From a virus: a stretch of 49,505 nt of DNA. Position 1 is the stretch's first letter; each line of letters begins with the position of its first letter. The notes below the pieces were generated by a model that made no database searches, was not told where the DNA came from, and saw nothing but the letters and a program-made list of their open reading frames with translations. The position numbers and the translations under genes were made by a program. The DNA lies in IMG/VR virus record IMGVR_UViG_3300023174_000241, positions 1 through 49,505 of that record; one strand, given 5' to 3'. This document shows, piece by piece, positions 34,801 through 42,717 of the stretch.

Positions 34801-35109
34801 ATGAATACTAATAACCTAGTTGAATTTTCACGTGCTCGATTTGACCACGAAGCATCACGACGTGTACTCAAAGAAAAATATCAAGCCAAAATGATTTTTG
34901 CCTACAACGGAGGTATGTGGTGTGCAGGACCTGATCTGTTGACAGTGCTGGCAGCATGCCCAGATAGAGACTCTGCTGTGATACTTGACCTATATGAAAC
35001 TCCGGTGCAAATTAATGTAGCAGATCTTGAACTGGCAGCACAGCAACGTTGGCAAGAACAAATGCATGCCTGGCATATTGAATACGAAACACTGAGAAAA
35101 AATAGATGA
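34801..35109 (+). CDS. Conserved small phage protein, 102 aa, function unknown
   Basis: The protein begins NLVEFSRARFDHEASRRVLK, has a central strand-turn KMIFAYNGGMWCAGPDLL, a segment AVILDLYETPVQINV and ends RWQEQMHAWHIEYE. I have an impression of similar small proteins in aquatic T4-like phages but know no assigned function. It is soluble, mixed alpha/beta, with no Cys pair or metal motif. It is the first gene of the accessory operon, and its ATG coincides with the predicted transcription start. The stop overlaps the next start (ATGA), so it is coupled to the first glycosyltransferase. Confidence 0.7.
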   Translation: MNTNNLVEFSRARFDHEASRRVLKEKYQAKMIFAYNGGMWCAGPDLLTVLAACPDRDSAVILDLYETPVQINVADLELAAQQRWQEQMHAWHIEYETLRKNR

Positions 35110-35942
35110 CCACTGGCGCACTTATATTTGCGTTTAACAATGCTGACATTGATTATGTTGAAATGGCAGCCTGGTCAGCTCACAGGATTAAAAAATATTT
35201 AAATATTCCGGTGGCAGTGGTCACCGACTCAACAACTGCAACGCAATACGCATCGTTTGACCAAGTGATCAACACAGATGTAACCTGGGACGGACACCAT
35301 AGATATTTCACTGACTTGGACAAGTCGGTGCCTTGGTATAATGCCAATAGAGTTGATGCATACCAGCTGACGCCTTGGGATAAAACTCTGGTGTTGGATG
35401 CCGATTATGTGGTCAACAGCGCCAGCTTATCGTCAGTGTTGAAATGCAACAAAGACTTTATGTGTCATCGTCATGCCCGGGATATTAGATCCGTTGACAA
35501 TTGGGATTTGAATTATTTTGGCACATGTGATTTTCCCATGTGGTGGGCCACAGTGATGATGTTTCAAAAATCACCAATAGCCCAACATATTTTTAATTCA
35601 ATGACCATGATTAGAAATAATTGGCAACATTACCGTAATCTGTATGGAATTGCACAAAGTCAATATCGCAACGACTATGCATTGAGTATCAGTCTTGGGC
35701 TGGTCAGCGGACACACACTGATTACCACTGATATTGCTGGCAGTATATTGACGCTGACCCCCGAAGTTCAGTTAGCACCAGGTGATCAACACAATGAGTT
35801 CAACATCACTTGGCAGGATATATCGGGTAAAACAAAACGAGGTCAATTAGTTGACTGTGATTTTCATGCCATGGGCAAAAAACAACTAGGAGGTATAATT
35901 GAAGCTGATCGCAGAGCGGGGCTATTTAATACCAGCCATTAA
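35106..35942 (+). CDS. GT-A-type glycosyltransferase-like protein
   Basis: The fold pattern is that of a nucleotide-sugar transferase. The N-terminal strand ALIFAFNNADIDYVEMA is followed by IPVAVVTDS, then NRVDAYQLTPWDKTLVLDAD, where DAD is a DxD metal/nucleotide-sugar motif around residue 98. Later segments FPMWWATVMMFQKSPIA and a C-terminal FHAMGKKQLGG agree with acceptor and metal-binding parts of GT-A enzymes. It should move a sugar from a UDP- or GDP-donor to an unknown acceptor in the cytoplasm. It begins in an ATGA overlap and shares its last 44 bases with the next gene, which is of the same general type. Confidence 0.65.
   Translation: MTTGALIFAFNNADIDYVEMAAWSAHRIKKYLNIPVAVVTDSTTATQYASFDQVINTDVTWDGHHRYFTDLDKSVPWYNANRVDAYQLTPWDKTLVLDADYVVNSASLSSVLKCNKDFMCHRHARDIRSVDNWDLNYFGTCDFPMWWATVMMFQKSPIAQHIFNSMTMIRNNWQHYRNLYGIAQSQYRNDYALSISLGLVSGHTLITTDIAGSILTLTPEVQLAPGDQHNEFNITWQDISGKTKRGQLVDCDFHAMGKKQLGGIIEADRRAGLFNTSH
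35888..35893 (+). promoter_or_regulatory. Strong Shine-Dalgarno (AGGAGG) that fixes a TTG start
   Basis: AGGAGG lies inside the upstream coding sequence, five bases before TTG at 35899. It supports use of this non-ATG start for the following glycosyltransferase-like gene. Confidence 0.7.
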
Positions 35943-36642
35943 CACAGACACCATTGATTATGTTGCATGTGCTGAACGCCTAAAACACAGCATACTGCAC
36001 TGGCATCCCAGTGCCAACATCACAATCATGACCCTGGATGATTTGCCGTATGGTGACAAAGGTGGCCAAGCCAACGACTGGCAAGTGTTCTACGCCAGCC
36101 CGTATCGACAAACAATCAAGCTTGAGGCTGACATGTTTTGTTCCAGTCCCATTGACCACCACTGGACCTTGTTTGAAAATCGAGATGTTGTCATCAGTCA
36201 AGGATGTAGAGATTTATATGATCAACCATCCAAGTCCAGACATTATCGTAAATTGTTTGATCAAAGCAATCTACCAGATGTGTACAATGCAATAACCTAT
36301 TGGCGTAGAAGCGAAGTTGCCAAAACATTTTTTACCTGGGTTAGACAAATATTTGAAAATTGGGAACAGTACAAAACCTTGCTAAAATTCCCCGACCCCA
36401 TGCCCACCACCGATGTTGTGTATGCAATGGTAGCAACAATACTGGGAGTGGATCAAGTGTGTTTGCCACCCGGTGTCGGCCCAAACATAGTACACATGAA
36501 AAAGCACATCATAGGAACACAAACTGAAAACTGGACCAAGGAGTTAGTATGGGAAATACATCAAGGTAATCTAAGAATCAACACAGTTGCTCAATGGGGG
36601 TTGGTACATTATCAAGTCAAGGAATGGTGCAAGCATGACTGA
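35899..36642 (+). CDS. GT-A-type glycosyltransferase-like protein, TTG start
   Basis: Initiation at TTG is supported by AGGAGG five bases upstream. The protein reads LIPAINTDTIDYVACAERLK, then ANITIMTLDDLPYGDK and YRQTIKLEADMF, an E-A-D variant of the DxD motif near residue 78. Like its upstream neighbour it has a middle DVYNAITYWRRSEVAKTFF segment, where the neighbour has FPMWWATVMMFQKS. It ends with VGPNIVHMKKH, carrying the C-terminal His typical of GT-A metal sites. The two are probably distant relatives with different sugar or acceptor choice. The replacement of the first Asp of DxD by Glu is unusual but occurs in some families. Confidence 0.6.
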   Translation: MKLIAERGYLIPAINTDTIDYVACAERLKHSILHWHPSANITIMTLDDLPYGDKGGQANDWQVFYASPYRQTIKLEADMFCSSPIDHHWTLFENRDVVISQGCRDLYDQPSKSRHYRKLFDQSNLPDVYNAITYWRRSEVAKTFFTWVRQIFENWEQYKTLLKFPDPMPTTDVVYAMVATILGVDQVCLPPGVGPNIVHMKKHIIGTQTENWTKELVWEIHQGNLRINTVAQWGLVHYQVKEWCKHD

Positions 36643-36982
36643 CAACACAACAATTTTTCTAGACTTTTGGCAAAATTATCAATGGCCAGACACAATACCC
36701 ACAACTTACAAATTGTACCACAATGGTGATGGCGAACCAATAACTTACAGCGTAGAAGATTTGTCTGGTAATTATATAGACATCACTGCTGATGAATTTT
36801 TATCTGCAGACATGAATGTTGTTGTAAAAGATAAAAAAATTCACAAAATTGTGGTTACCCGACTATCTAAATTAAAACCCAACAATGATACTGGTACAGC
36901 ATGTCACCCCAATGATATCACTGTGATAGTAAACAATGATCAACCACATAAATTATGGTGTTTAACACATGACAAATATTGA
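36635..36982 (+). CDS. Unrecognised protein, 115 aa
   Basis: The start is the ATG at 36635, which overlaps the stop of the previous gene and follows AAGGA at 36619-36623. A longer frame exists upstream but only inside the previous gene. The product begins NTTIFLDFWQNYQWPDTIPT, continues with YKLYHNGDGEPITYSVEDLS and has a beta-rich middle (DMNVVVKDKKIHKIVVTRLS) with two Cys near the end. No family is recognised. Its place between two glycosyltransferase-like genes, with overlaps on both sides, suggests a partner or regulatory subunit rather than a stray frame. Confidence 0.6.
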   Translation: MTDNTTIFLDFWQNYQWPDTIPTTYKLYHNGDGEPITYSVEDLSGNYIDITADEFLSADMNVVVKDKKIHKIVVTRLSKLKPNNDTGTACHPNDITVIVNNDQPHKLWCLTHDKY

Positions 36983-37895
36983 CATAGCAGACCTAGACTG
37001 CATTTATCTCACCTACGATGAACCACAGCAAGAAGAATTCTGGGTTAAAATTCGCAACATGGTCCCATGGGCAAAACGTGTCAATGGAGTCAAAGGCAGT
37101 GACGCCGCGCATAAGGCCGCTGCCGATGCCAGCGAAACTGAAAGATTCATTCTGATAGACGGGGATAACCTGCCTGATGCTAAATTTTTTAATCTCACGC
37201 TTGAACTTGAAAATCCAGACTATCTCAAAGCTGTGTTTCGTTGGCGTGCCCGCAATCATGTCAATGGCTTGATGTATGGTAATGGAGGTCTAAGTTCGTG
37301 GACTCGAGAGCATGTGTGGAATATGCGCACACATGAAGCCACAGATGGTCGTACTGAAACTGAAGTAGAGTTTTGTTTTGATCCCTTGTATTGGAGTATG
37401 CATGACTGTTACTCAACTACCTACCCCAATGGTAGTCCCAAACAGGCCTGGCGTGCAGGATTTCGTGAAGGTGTCAAAATGTGCCTGGATCGTGGTCGGC
37501 GTCCCAGCCTGGGCGAATTTCGAGATCGCGTACACCAGCGTAACCTGGACCACTTGACAATTTGGCACAATGTAGGCCTAGATGTTGATCAGGGAGCCTG
37601 GGCCATTGCTGGTGCAAGGATGGGCACATACAAGACAATGCTCACTGACTGGGATTATCGAGAAGTGCAAAGTTTTGATAACTTAGAACAAATTTGGGAT
37701 TCAATTAACGGCATAGATCCCGGCGAATTAATTGTCCAGTATCAAACCCAATTACAAACACAACTGGATTTGCCAATGAATATTTTACTGCCCAAGGAGA
37801 GTGAATTTTTTAAACATCACTATCGTGGCAACTGGCACAATCAAGGTGTCATGGTTCGTGAAATAGATGTTATTAGAAAGCACGAAGGATGGTAA
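36969..37895 (+). CDS. GT-A-type glycosyltransferase-like protein
   Basis: The N-terminus DCIYLTYDEPQQEEFWVKIR is followed by WAKRVNGVKGSDAAHKAAAD and RFILIDGDNLPDAKFF, with DGD as the DxD motif near residue 65. This is a family I associate with phage proteins that start with a YLTYDEP-type strand and end the Rossmann-like half with IDGDN. The second half includes FCFDPLYWSMHDCYSTTYPN and many Arg residues that could bind an acidic acceptor. It overlaps both neighbours (14 and 7 bases). It is a likely cytoplasmic transferase whose donor and acceptor are unknown. Confidence 0.6.
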   Translation: MTNIDIADLDCIYLTYDEPQQEEFWVKIRNMVPWAKRVNGVKGSDAAHKAAADASETERFILIDGDNLPDAKFFNLTLELENPDYLKAVFRWRARNHVNGLMYGNGGLSSWTREHVWNMRTHEATDGRTETEVEFCFDPLYWSMHDCYSTTYPNGSPKQAWRAGFREGVKMCLDRGRRPSLGEFRDRVHQRNLDHLTIWHNVGLDVDQGAWAIAGARMGTYKTMLTDWDYREVQSFDNLEQIWDSINGIDPGELIVQYQTQLQTQLDLPMNILLPKESEFFKHHYRGNWHNQGVMVREIDVIRKHEGW

Positions 37896-38623
37896 AAAAT
37901 ATTTTAATAATTGCTGACCTAGGTGCCGCCGGTAATTTAATTAAGAATTTACTTTGGTTAAGTTCAGAAGTGGACTGGCCGATACCCAAAGATAAAAATA
38001 CAACCATATTAAATCAATACACCGCAGATACTAGTTTTACACAGTGGTTACACAAAGAATCTCAGTTGAGAGTTTGGAAGCACTACTATGGGATTGACCT
38101 ATCATATGACTTGGATTACTCAACATTTAATAAACATTTTATCAAAAAAGATTTGCCAGTTGTTTTTTTAAATCACTCAGCTTTCTATCAATTGAACAAA
38201 GTCGGCGAATTCGTTGACAATTTTACTACATTGTATATTCGACCAGTCACAGACTTTGGGCTTGAGTGGCAGGTAAGGAGTTATTGTGAAAAAAAATCTG
38301 TGGAACAATTACATAATTTTTCGTTCAACAATAGCCCAGAACAGGAGCGTGATGAATTTATAAGAATTAATGGTCACGATGCATATTATCGTCTTAACAT
38401 AGATAATATGCGTGAGATAATTAGAGATAGACAACATCACCTGGATAAAATAATTCAAAATAAAATAGACCTTGAAACTATTTTATCAGGTAGCACAGAT
38501 GAAATTGCCAATGCTTTGCCGGTCACAGTTGATAAAGCACTAATTACTAAAGTAGTCACCACCTGGCGCAGTCTACACTGGCCGCTAGAAACCACACTTG
38601 ACTGGGAATATACCAATGTCTAA
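37889..38623 (+). CDS. Unrecognised protein, 244 aa, with nucleotide-binding-like N-terminus
   Basis: It begins VKNILIIADLGAAGNLIKNL, a hydrophobic strand followed by a Gly/Ala-rich turn and helix. This resembles the phosphosulfate or nucleotide loop of sulfotransferase-like and glycosyltransferase-like proteins without a complete Walker A. A second strand, LPVVFLNHSAFYQL, and a helical Glu/Arg/His-rich C-terminus follow. It overlaps the previous gene by 7 bases and the aminotransferase by 8, so it belongs to the same operon. A role in transferring a sulfate or sugar group is possible but not shown. The base composition looks more AT-rich than the virion genes. Confidence 0.55.
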   Translation: MVKNILIIADLGAAGNLIKNLLWLSSEVDWPIPKDKNTTILNQYTADTSFTQWLHKESQLRVWKHYYGIDLSYDLDYSTFNKHFIKKDLPVVFLNHSAFYQLNKVGEFVDNFTTLYIRPVTDFGLEWQVRSYCEKKSVEQLHNFSFNNSPEQERDEFIRINGHDAYYRLNIDNMREIIRDRQHHLDKIIQNKIDLETILSGSTDEIANALPVTVDKALITKVVTTWRSLHWPLETTLDWEYTNV

Positions 38624-39209
38624 CACAGTTGAATTATTTGAAAAAAGAATAGCCGAATTTTATGGAGCAAAATATGCAGTAGCTGTGGATTGCTGTACAC
38701 ATGCAATTGAGTTATGCCTAAGAATGCTAAACCCAACAGCAGTTACTTGCACTAGTAACACTTATTTGTCAATTCCAATGACATTTGAAAAGCTAAATTT
38801 GGAATGGGCGTTTGTTGAGGAAGACTGGCACGACTATTATTACATTGGAAATACAAACATCATTGATGCCGCAGTACACTGGAAGCGTGACGGTTATGTT
38901 CCTGGATCATTAATGTGTTTAAGTTTTCAATATAGAAAGCATTTAAACTTGGGTCGAGGCGGCATGATATTGTTAGATAACAAAGAACAATACGAGCAAT
39001 TATCTAAAATGCGCTTTGATGGTCGTACTGATGATACGCCCTGGAAGATGCAAGATATAACAACTATTGGATACCATTACTACATGACTATTGAGACTGC
39101 CCAACTTGGGTTAGAAAAATTAAATCAAGCAATTGAACGATCACCAGTCAAGCAAGGACATCAAAATTATCCACATTTACCATCATTCACAGTTTTTAAA
39201 AACAAATGA
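38616..39209 (+). CDS. Miniature DegT/DnrJ/EryC1-type sugar aminotransferase
   Basis: The family uses pyridoxal phosphate to aminate keto-sugars bound to nucleotides. Visible landmarks are FEKRIAEFYGAKYAVAVDCC at the start and NIIDAAVHW with the cofactor-contacting Asp at 84. LSFQYRKHLNLGRGGMILLD follows, where K108 sits in the family's S-F-x3-K-x-L-x2-G-x-GG lysine motif. GYHYYMTIETAQLGLEKL matches the family GyNyRM...A..GL.QL block. The protein is only 197 residues against about 370-400. Roughly 70 residues before the lysine and the C-terminal small domain are missing, yet the frame is clean. I chose the ATG at 38616 over an upstream TTG at 38598. It may be a minimal active enzyme, or a non-catalytic sugar-binding relative. 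Confidence 0.7.
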   Translation: MSNTVELFEKRIAEFYGAKYAVAVDCCTHAIELCLRMLNPTAVTCTSNTYLSIPMTFEKLNLEWAFVEEDWHDYYYIGNTNIIDAAVHWKRDGYVPGSLMCLSFQYRKHLNLGRGGMILLDNKEQYEQLSKMRFDGRTDDTPWKMQDITTIGYHYYMTIETAQLGLEKLNQAIERSPVKQGHQNYPHLPSFTVFKNK

Positions 39210-40207
39210 AAAAAATTATAAGAGTTCAAACAGTTGATACGCAAATATTAGATTTAGATAATTTAATTATTGAACTCAGTCATCACATGATTACACAACC
39301 CAACTTGTTGGTAAGGATTGGGATGATGGGCGAAGGTCCGTGCTTGACAACAATGGGCCTGTATTCATTGCTGGATAAATTGTGTAATCGATTCAATTTC
39401 CCCAAAAGCCTTGTTGAAATATTTACTGCCAATCTAATAGAGCATCATGCCGAATATAAAATTATTCGACAACATCAAATGTACGAGCTAGAAGCCGCAC
39501 GAGAGCATGCCAATGAAATATTAGACAGTACCAAGACCTTTGATACAGGGTTTAAACATTTTGGTAATTTTATTAGTCACGGAAATCAATATAGATTAGA
39601 ATTATCCAGTTATCTTTATAAAAATCATAAAAATAAATTAATCAACACTTACCATTGCAATCGCACAGAAACATATCATCGACCACACTTGGGAGTAGAG
39701 GATATGATACATGCTGGGCACTCAAAGGACAAAGTTGATCAAGCAATTGATTTAATTTTTCAAAGTCCAATCCAGGTAGAAAAAATAGATAGCTATCCGA
39801 TTCTTTGTCCGGCAACATTAAACATTACCAAGGTATATCCAGATTTTTTCGTTGAATTGGCATGCAATACACATTATACTGGTAATTTATTTTATGTTGA
39901 TGAAAAAATCTGGAGACCAATGTTAATGAAAACACCATTTATCATACAAGGGCCTCAAAATTTTATTAGCAACTTACAACAGCTAGGGTTTAAAACATTC
40001 AGTAATTGGTGGGATGAAGGATATAGTGAAGTCCCTGAGGATCAGCAAGTACCGATAATTTGTAATTTAGTTGACCATCTAAGTAAATTTGCTGTTGATG
40101 ATTTAAAAATAATGTACAATGAGATGTTACCAATACTAACACACAATTATAACTTGTTGTTTAGTTTATCTGACTCAGATTTTAATCGAGTGTTTAATGA
40201 CAAATAA
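39206..40207 (+). CDS. Putative glycosyltransferase-like protein, EK-x-x-[RK]P family, copy 1
   Basis: The C-terminal third carries FYVDEKIWRPMLMKTPFIIQ, then LQQLGFKTFSNWWDEGY. The same block recurs in the genes at 41554 and 47826 with the pattern E-K-[IT]-[WY]-[RK]-P...P-[FW]-[IL]...GF-x-T[FY]...[DE]. An acidic-Lys motif before a hydrophobic strand at this position is like the acceptor/donor-binding end of family-10-type fucosyltransferases, so a GT-B-like transferase is the best guess. The N-terminal two thirds are divergent, His-rich and AT-rich in base use. It begins in an ATGA overlap with the aminotransferase and overlaps the first permuted radical-SAM gene by 11 bases. Confidence 0.5.
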   Translation: MKKIIRVQTVDTQILDLDNLIIELSHHMITQPNLLVRIGMMGEGPCLTTMGLYSLLDKLCNRFNFPKSLVEIFTANLIEHHAEYKIIRQHQMYELEAAREHANEILDSTKTFDTGFKHFGNFISHGNQYRLELSSYLYKNHKNKLINTYHCNRTETYHRPHLGVEDMIHAGHSKDKVDQAIDLIFQSPIQVEKIDSYPILCPATLNITKVYPDFFVELACNTHYTGNLFYVDEKIWRPMLMKTPFIIQGPQNFISNLQQLGFKTFSNWWDEGYSEVPEDQQVPIICNLVDHLSKFAVDDLKIMYNEMLPILTHNYNLLFSLSDSDFNRVFNDK

Positions 40208-41579
40208 ATCTGATTTTTTAACTGCGGCCGAGGGGATGAAGAATACGTTGGGTCCTGCATTATGTCTGGCAAAATGGAAACAAGTCAGCCTTCATTTGCC
40301 AACCGGATTGAATAATTCATGTTATCACCCTCCCTTGCACAAAATTCCCATTGAAGAGATTGGCAAGAATCCTGGGGCATTGCATAATACCCCACATAAA
40401 AAGGCACAACGAGCATTGATGTTAAATGGTGTTAGACCCAGTGAATGTCAGTATTGTTGGAACATGGAAGATCTAGGTGAAATGAGTGATCGACATTATC
40501 GTAGTGGCGAACCTTGGGCCGCTGTAGACCTAGATAAAATAAAAAATTCAACAGGAGAAGAAGATGACGTTATCCCCAGTTACGTGGAAGTTAATTTTAA
40601 TCATGCTTGTAATCTTAAATGTAGTTATTGCTCACCTCAATTTAGTTCAAGTTGGCAAGATGAAATGGAAAGACACGGAGCCTACCCCACCAGTCGCCCT
40701 CATAATGCTCCTGATCATTTCAGCGGTGATCGCAGACCTATTCCTAATCGGGTTGCTAACCCTTACGTAGATGCATTTTGGGAATGGTGGCCAACTTTGT
40801 ATCCCAAATTAAAACATTTTCGCATGACTGGTGGCGAGCCTCTAATGGACCGGAACACTTACAAGGTGTTTGATTATGTGTTGGCTATGCCTAAGCCAGA
40901 TTTACATTTAAATGTCACTAGTAACTTTAGCGTGGAAGATGCATTGTTTGAAAAATACATAGGCTATGTCAAACAACTATGTAATACCAACATAGAACAC
41001 TTTATGCAATATGTGAGTCTAGATACTGGTAACTTCTTACAAGCCGAGTACATACGACACGGACTTGATAGCGCCAGGCTGATTGACAATGTACTGCGCT
41101 ACTTAGATGAAGTTCCTGCTAGAAACAGTCTCACCTTCATTGTCACAATGAACAATCTTTCTGTGACCGGCCTACAAAGTCTGATGGAATGGATCTTGCA
41201 ACTAAGAAAAACATTTAGCAAAACATATCAACGTGTTTGGTTTGATACACCAGTGTTGCGTACACCTGATTGGCAAAGTCTGCAAATTTTGCCCGAAAGC
41301 TATGCTTACCAACTGGAGAAAACGGCTGACTTCATGGAAGCTAATTTGGAAACTGCTAGTGATCCTTTTCATGGATTCAAGGACTACGAAGTCCAACGCC
41401 TGCGCAGAGACGTTGCTTGGATGCGTGAAGGCCAAAACAAAGACAACACTCAAAAGCAAGCTGATTTTTATCGTTTCTTTAGCGAACACGATCGTAGACG
41501 AGGTACAGACTTTTTGCAAACTTTTCCTGAAATGAAGTCCTGGTGGGCTGAATGTGAGTACCATGCTCGGCAATCGTAA
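40197..41579 (+). CDS. Radical SAM protein with N-terminal twitch-like Cys domain, copy 1
   Basis: The N-terminal domain has four cysteines, C23 (LCLAKW), C42 (NSCYHPP) and C84/C87 (ECQYCW), a pattern able to hold one auxiliary [4Fe-4S] cluster. The radical-SAM core follows with CNLKCSYC (C138, C142, C145) and the TGGEPLM motif. After the core there is no Cys-rich domain, the reverse of the usual SPASM order. It is a close paralogue of the gene at 42710, sharing the HPP, LHNT, NPYVDAF[WF]EWW and GGEPLM blocks. Reductive SAM cleavage would give a 5'-deoxyadenosyl radical. Substrate is unknown, but peptides or sugars are usual for relatives. Its C-terminus (HDRRRGTDFLQTFPEMKSWW) recurs in the paralogues. 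Confidence 0.82.
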   Translation: MTNKSDFLTAAEGMKNTLGPALCLAKWKQVSLHLPTGLNNSCYHPPLHKIPIEEIGKNPGALHNTPHKKAQRALMLNGVRPSECQYCWNMEDLGEMSDRHYRSGEPWAAVDLDKIKNSTGEEDDVIPSYVEVNFNHACNLKCSYCSPQFSSSWQDEMERHGAYPTSRPHNAPDHFSGDRRPIPNRVANPYVDAFWEWWPTLYPKLKHFRMTGGEPLMDRNTYKVFDYVLAMPKPDLHLNVTSNFSVEDALFEKYIGYVKQLCNTNIEHFMQYVSLDTGNFLQAEYIRHGLDSARLIDNVLRYLDEVPARNSLTFIVTMNNLSVTGLQSLMEWILQLRKTFSKTYQRVWFDTPVLRTPDWQSLQILPESYAYQLEKTADFMEANLETASDPFHGFKDYEVQRLRRDVAWMREGQNKDNTQKQADFYRFFSEHDRRRGTDFLQTFPEMKSWWAECEYHARQS

Positions 41580-42717
41580 ATTAATCGTAGATACCCACAG
41601 TGAAATTTACAGTATGATCAAGGATCGCACTGATGATGTATTTTGGAATTTAAATGAGCATATCCAAAAAGGTCAAGTAGTGCCCAATGCTGTGTATGTT
41701 ATTGGCAGAGAGCAGATTCGATTATATGGTAACTTATTACGCACACTAATTGACAGTGCCAAAATAAAAGTTGTGTTTAGCAGTCCTTCAGAAGGATCTG
41801 AAACATTAAAAAGTCATTGTTATCTGTATGGTATTTCTGATCTAGTATTAGATAATAGCATTATATTAGTTGGCGGCGGAGATATGGACGATAGATGGCC
41901 GTGCTTAAAGTATGATAGTTTTTTACCCAAAGTATTAGATTACAATGAAAATATATTGGCTATTTCTAGATCAAATGAAATTTATAATAAAACAAATAAA
42001 CCTTATAAATTTTTATTTCTAAACGGTCGTACAAGGCCGCATAGAAAATATTTGCTAGAACAATTACGAATATCTGGACTATTGGATCAAAGTCTCTGGA
42101 CTTGGTTAGATCTTACCACCGGACTGTCACGTAACATTACATGCATGCACCATCAAGAAGATTTACTTGGCCGTCCAAATGAAATAAAATATTTGCCAAT
42201 TGAATACGAATTTGATAATTTTCAAGACCGTATCACTGTTGACCCCAAGGGTAGCAATGCATTTATTAAAATGCATTTGTTTAAAAATAGTTGGGGAGAC
42301 ATATATCTTAAATCTGAACCTTATATTGACACTTACTTTAGTTTGGTAACTGAAACTGTGTTTGAATATCCTTATAGTTTTAGAACAGAAAAAATTTGGA
42401 AGCCTATTGCCATGGGGCATCCGTGGATTGTTGCATCAAATCAAGGGTATTACAGAGACATACGCAATTTAGGATTTCAAACATTTGGGCACGTGATTGA
42501 TGAAAGTTTTGATAGTATTGAAAATACTCAGGACCGATTGGAACGAATCACCCAAGTAGTTCGGGATCTATGCCAGCAAGACCTTGCAAGTTTTCTCAAA
42601 GAGTGTTATAATGTATGTAAATATAACCAACAACATCTCGCAGAACTGCGACCCCAAGTTCAGAAAGAATTCCCCGATCGTTTCTTTCAATTTTTAAAAG
42701 ACCAACACTTTGAATGA
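41554..42717 (+). CDS. Putative glycosyltransferase-like protein, EK-x-x-[RK]P family, copy 2
   Basis: The conserved C-terminal block is YFSLVTETVFEYPYSFRTEK, then IWKPIAMGHPWIVAS and LGFQTFGHVIDESFDSI. It matches copies 1 and 3 closely at EKIWKP, the HP pair, GF-x-T and DES[FY]D. The N-terminal part has a Rossmann-like look (VYVIGREQIRLYGNL, KPYKFLFLNGRTRPHR), where NGR-x-RPHR may contact a phosphate. The start could be the GTG at 41554 or the ATG at 41563, both inside the end of the upstream radical-SAM gene. It sits between two closely related radical-SAM genes and overlaps both, so the products are probably made in step. Its AT-rich coding contrasts with those neighbours. Confidence 0.55.
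   Translation: MSTMLGNRKLIVDTHSEIYSMIKDRTDDVFWNLNEHIQKGQVVPNAVYVIGREQIRLYGNLLRTLIDSAKIKVVFSSPSEGSETLKSHCYLYGISDLVLDNSIILVGGGDMDDRWPCLKYDSFLPKVLDYNENILAISRSNEIYNKTNKPYKFLFLNGRTRPHRKYLLEQLRISGLLDQSLWTWLDLTTGLSRNITCMHHQEDLLGRPNEIKYLPIEYEFDNFQDRITVDPKGSNAFIKMHLFKNSWGDIYLKSEPYIDTYFSLVTETVFEYPYSFRTEKIWKPIAMGHPWIVASNQGYYRDIRNLGFQTFGHVIDESFDSIENTQDRLERITQVVRDLCQQDLASFLKECYNVCKYNQQHLAELRPQVQKEFPDRFFQFLKDQHFE

Noticed and set aside
36635-36982. The 115-residue protein as a precursor peptide
   Set aside because: It looks like a folded domain rather than a leader-core peptide, with no repeated core or protease-site pattern.
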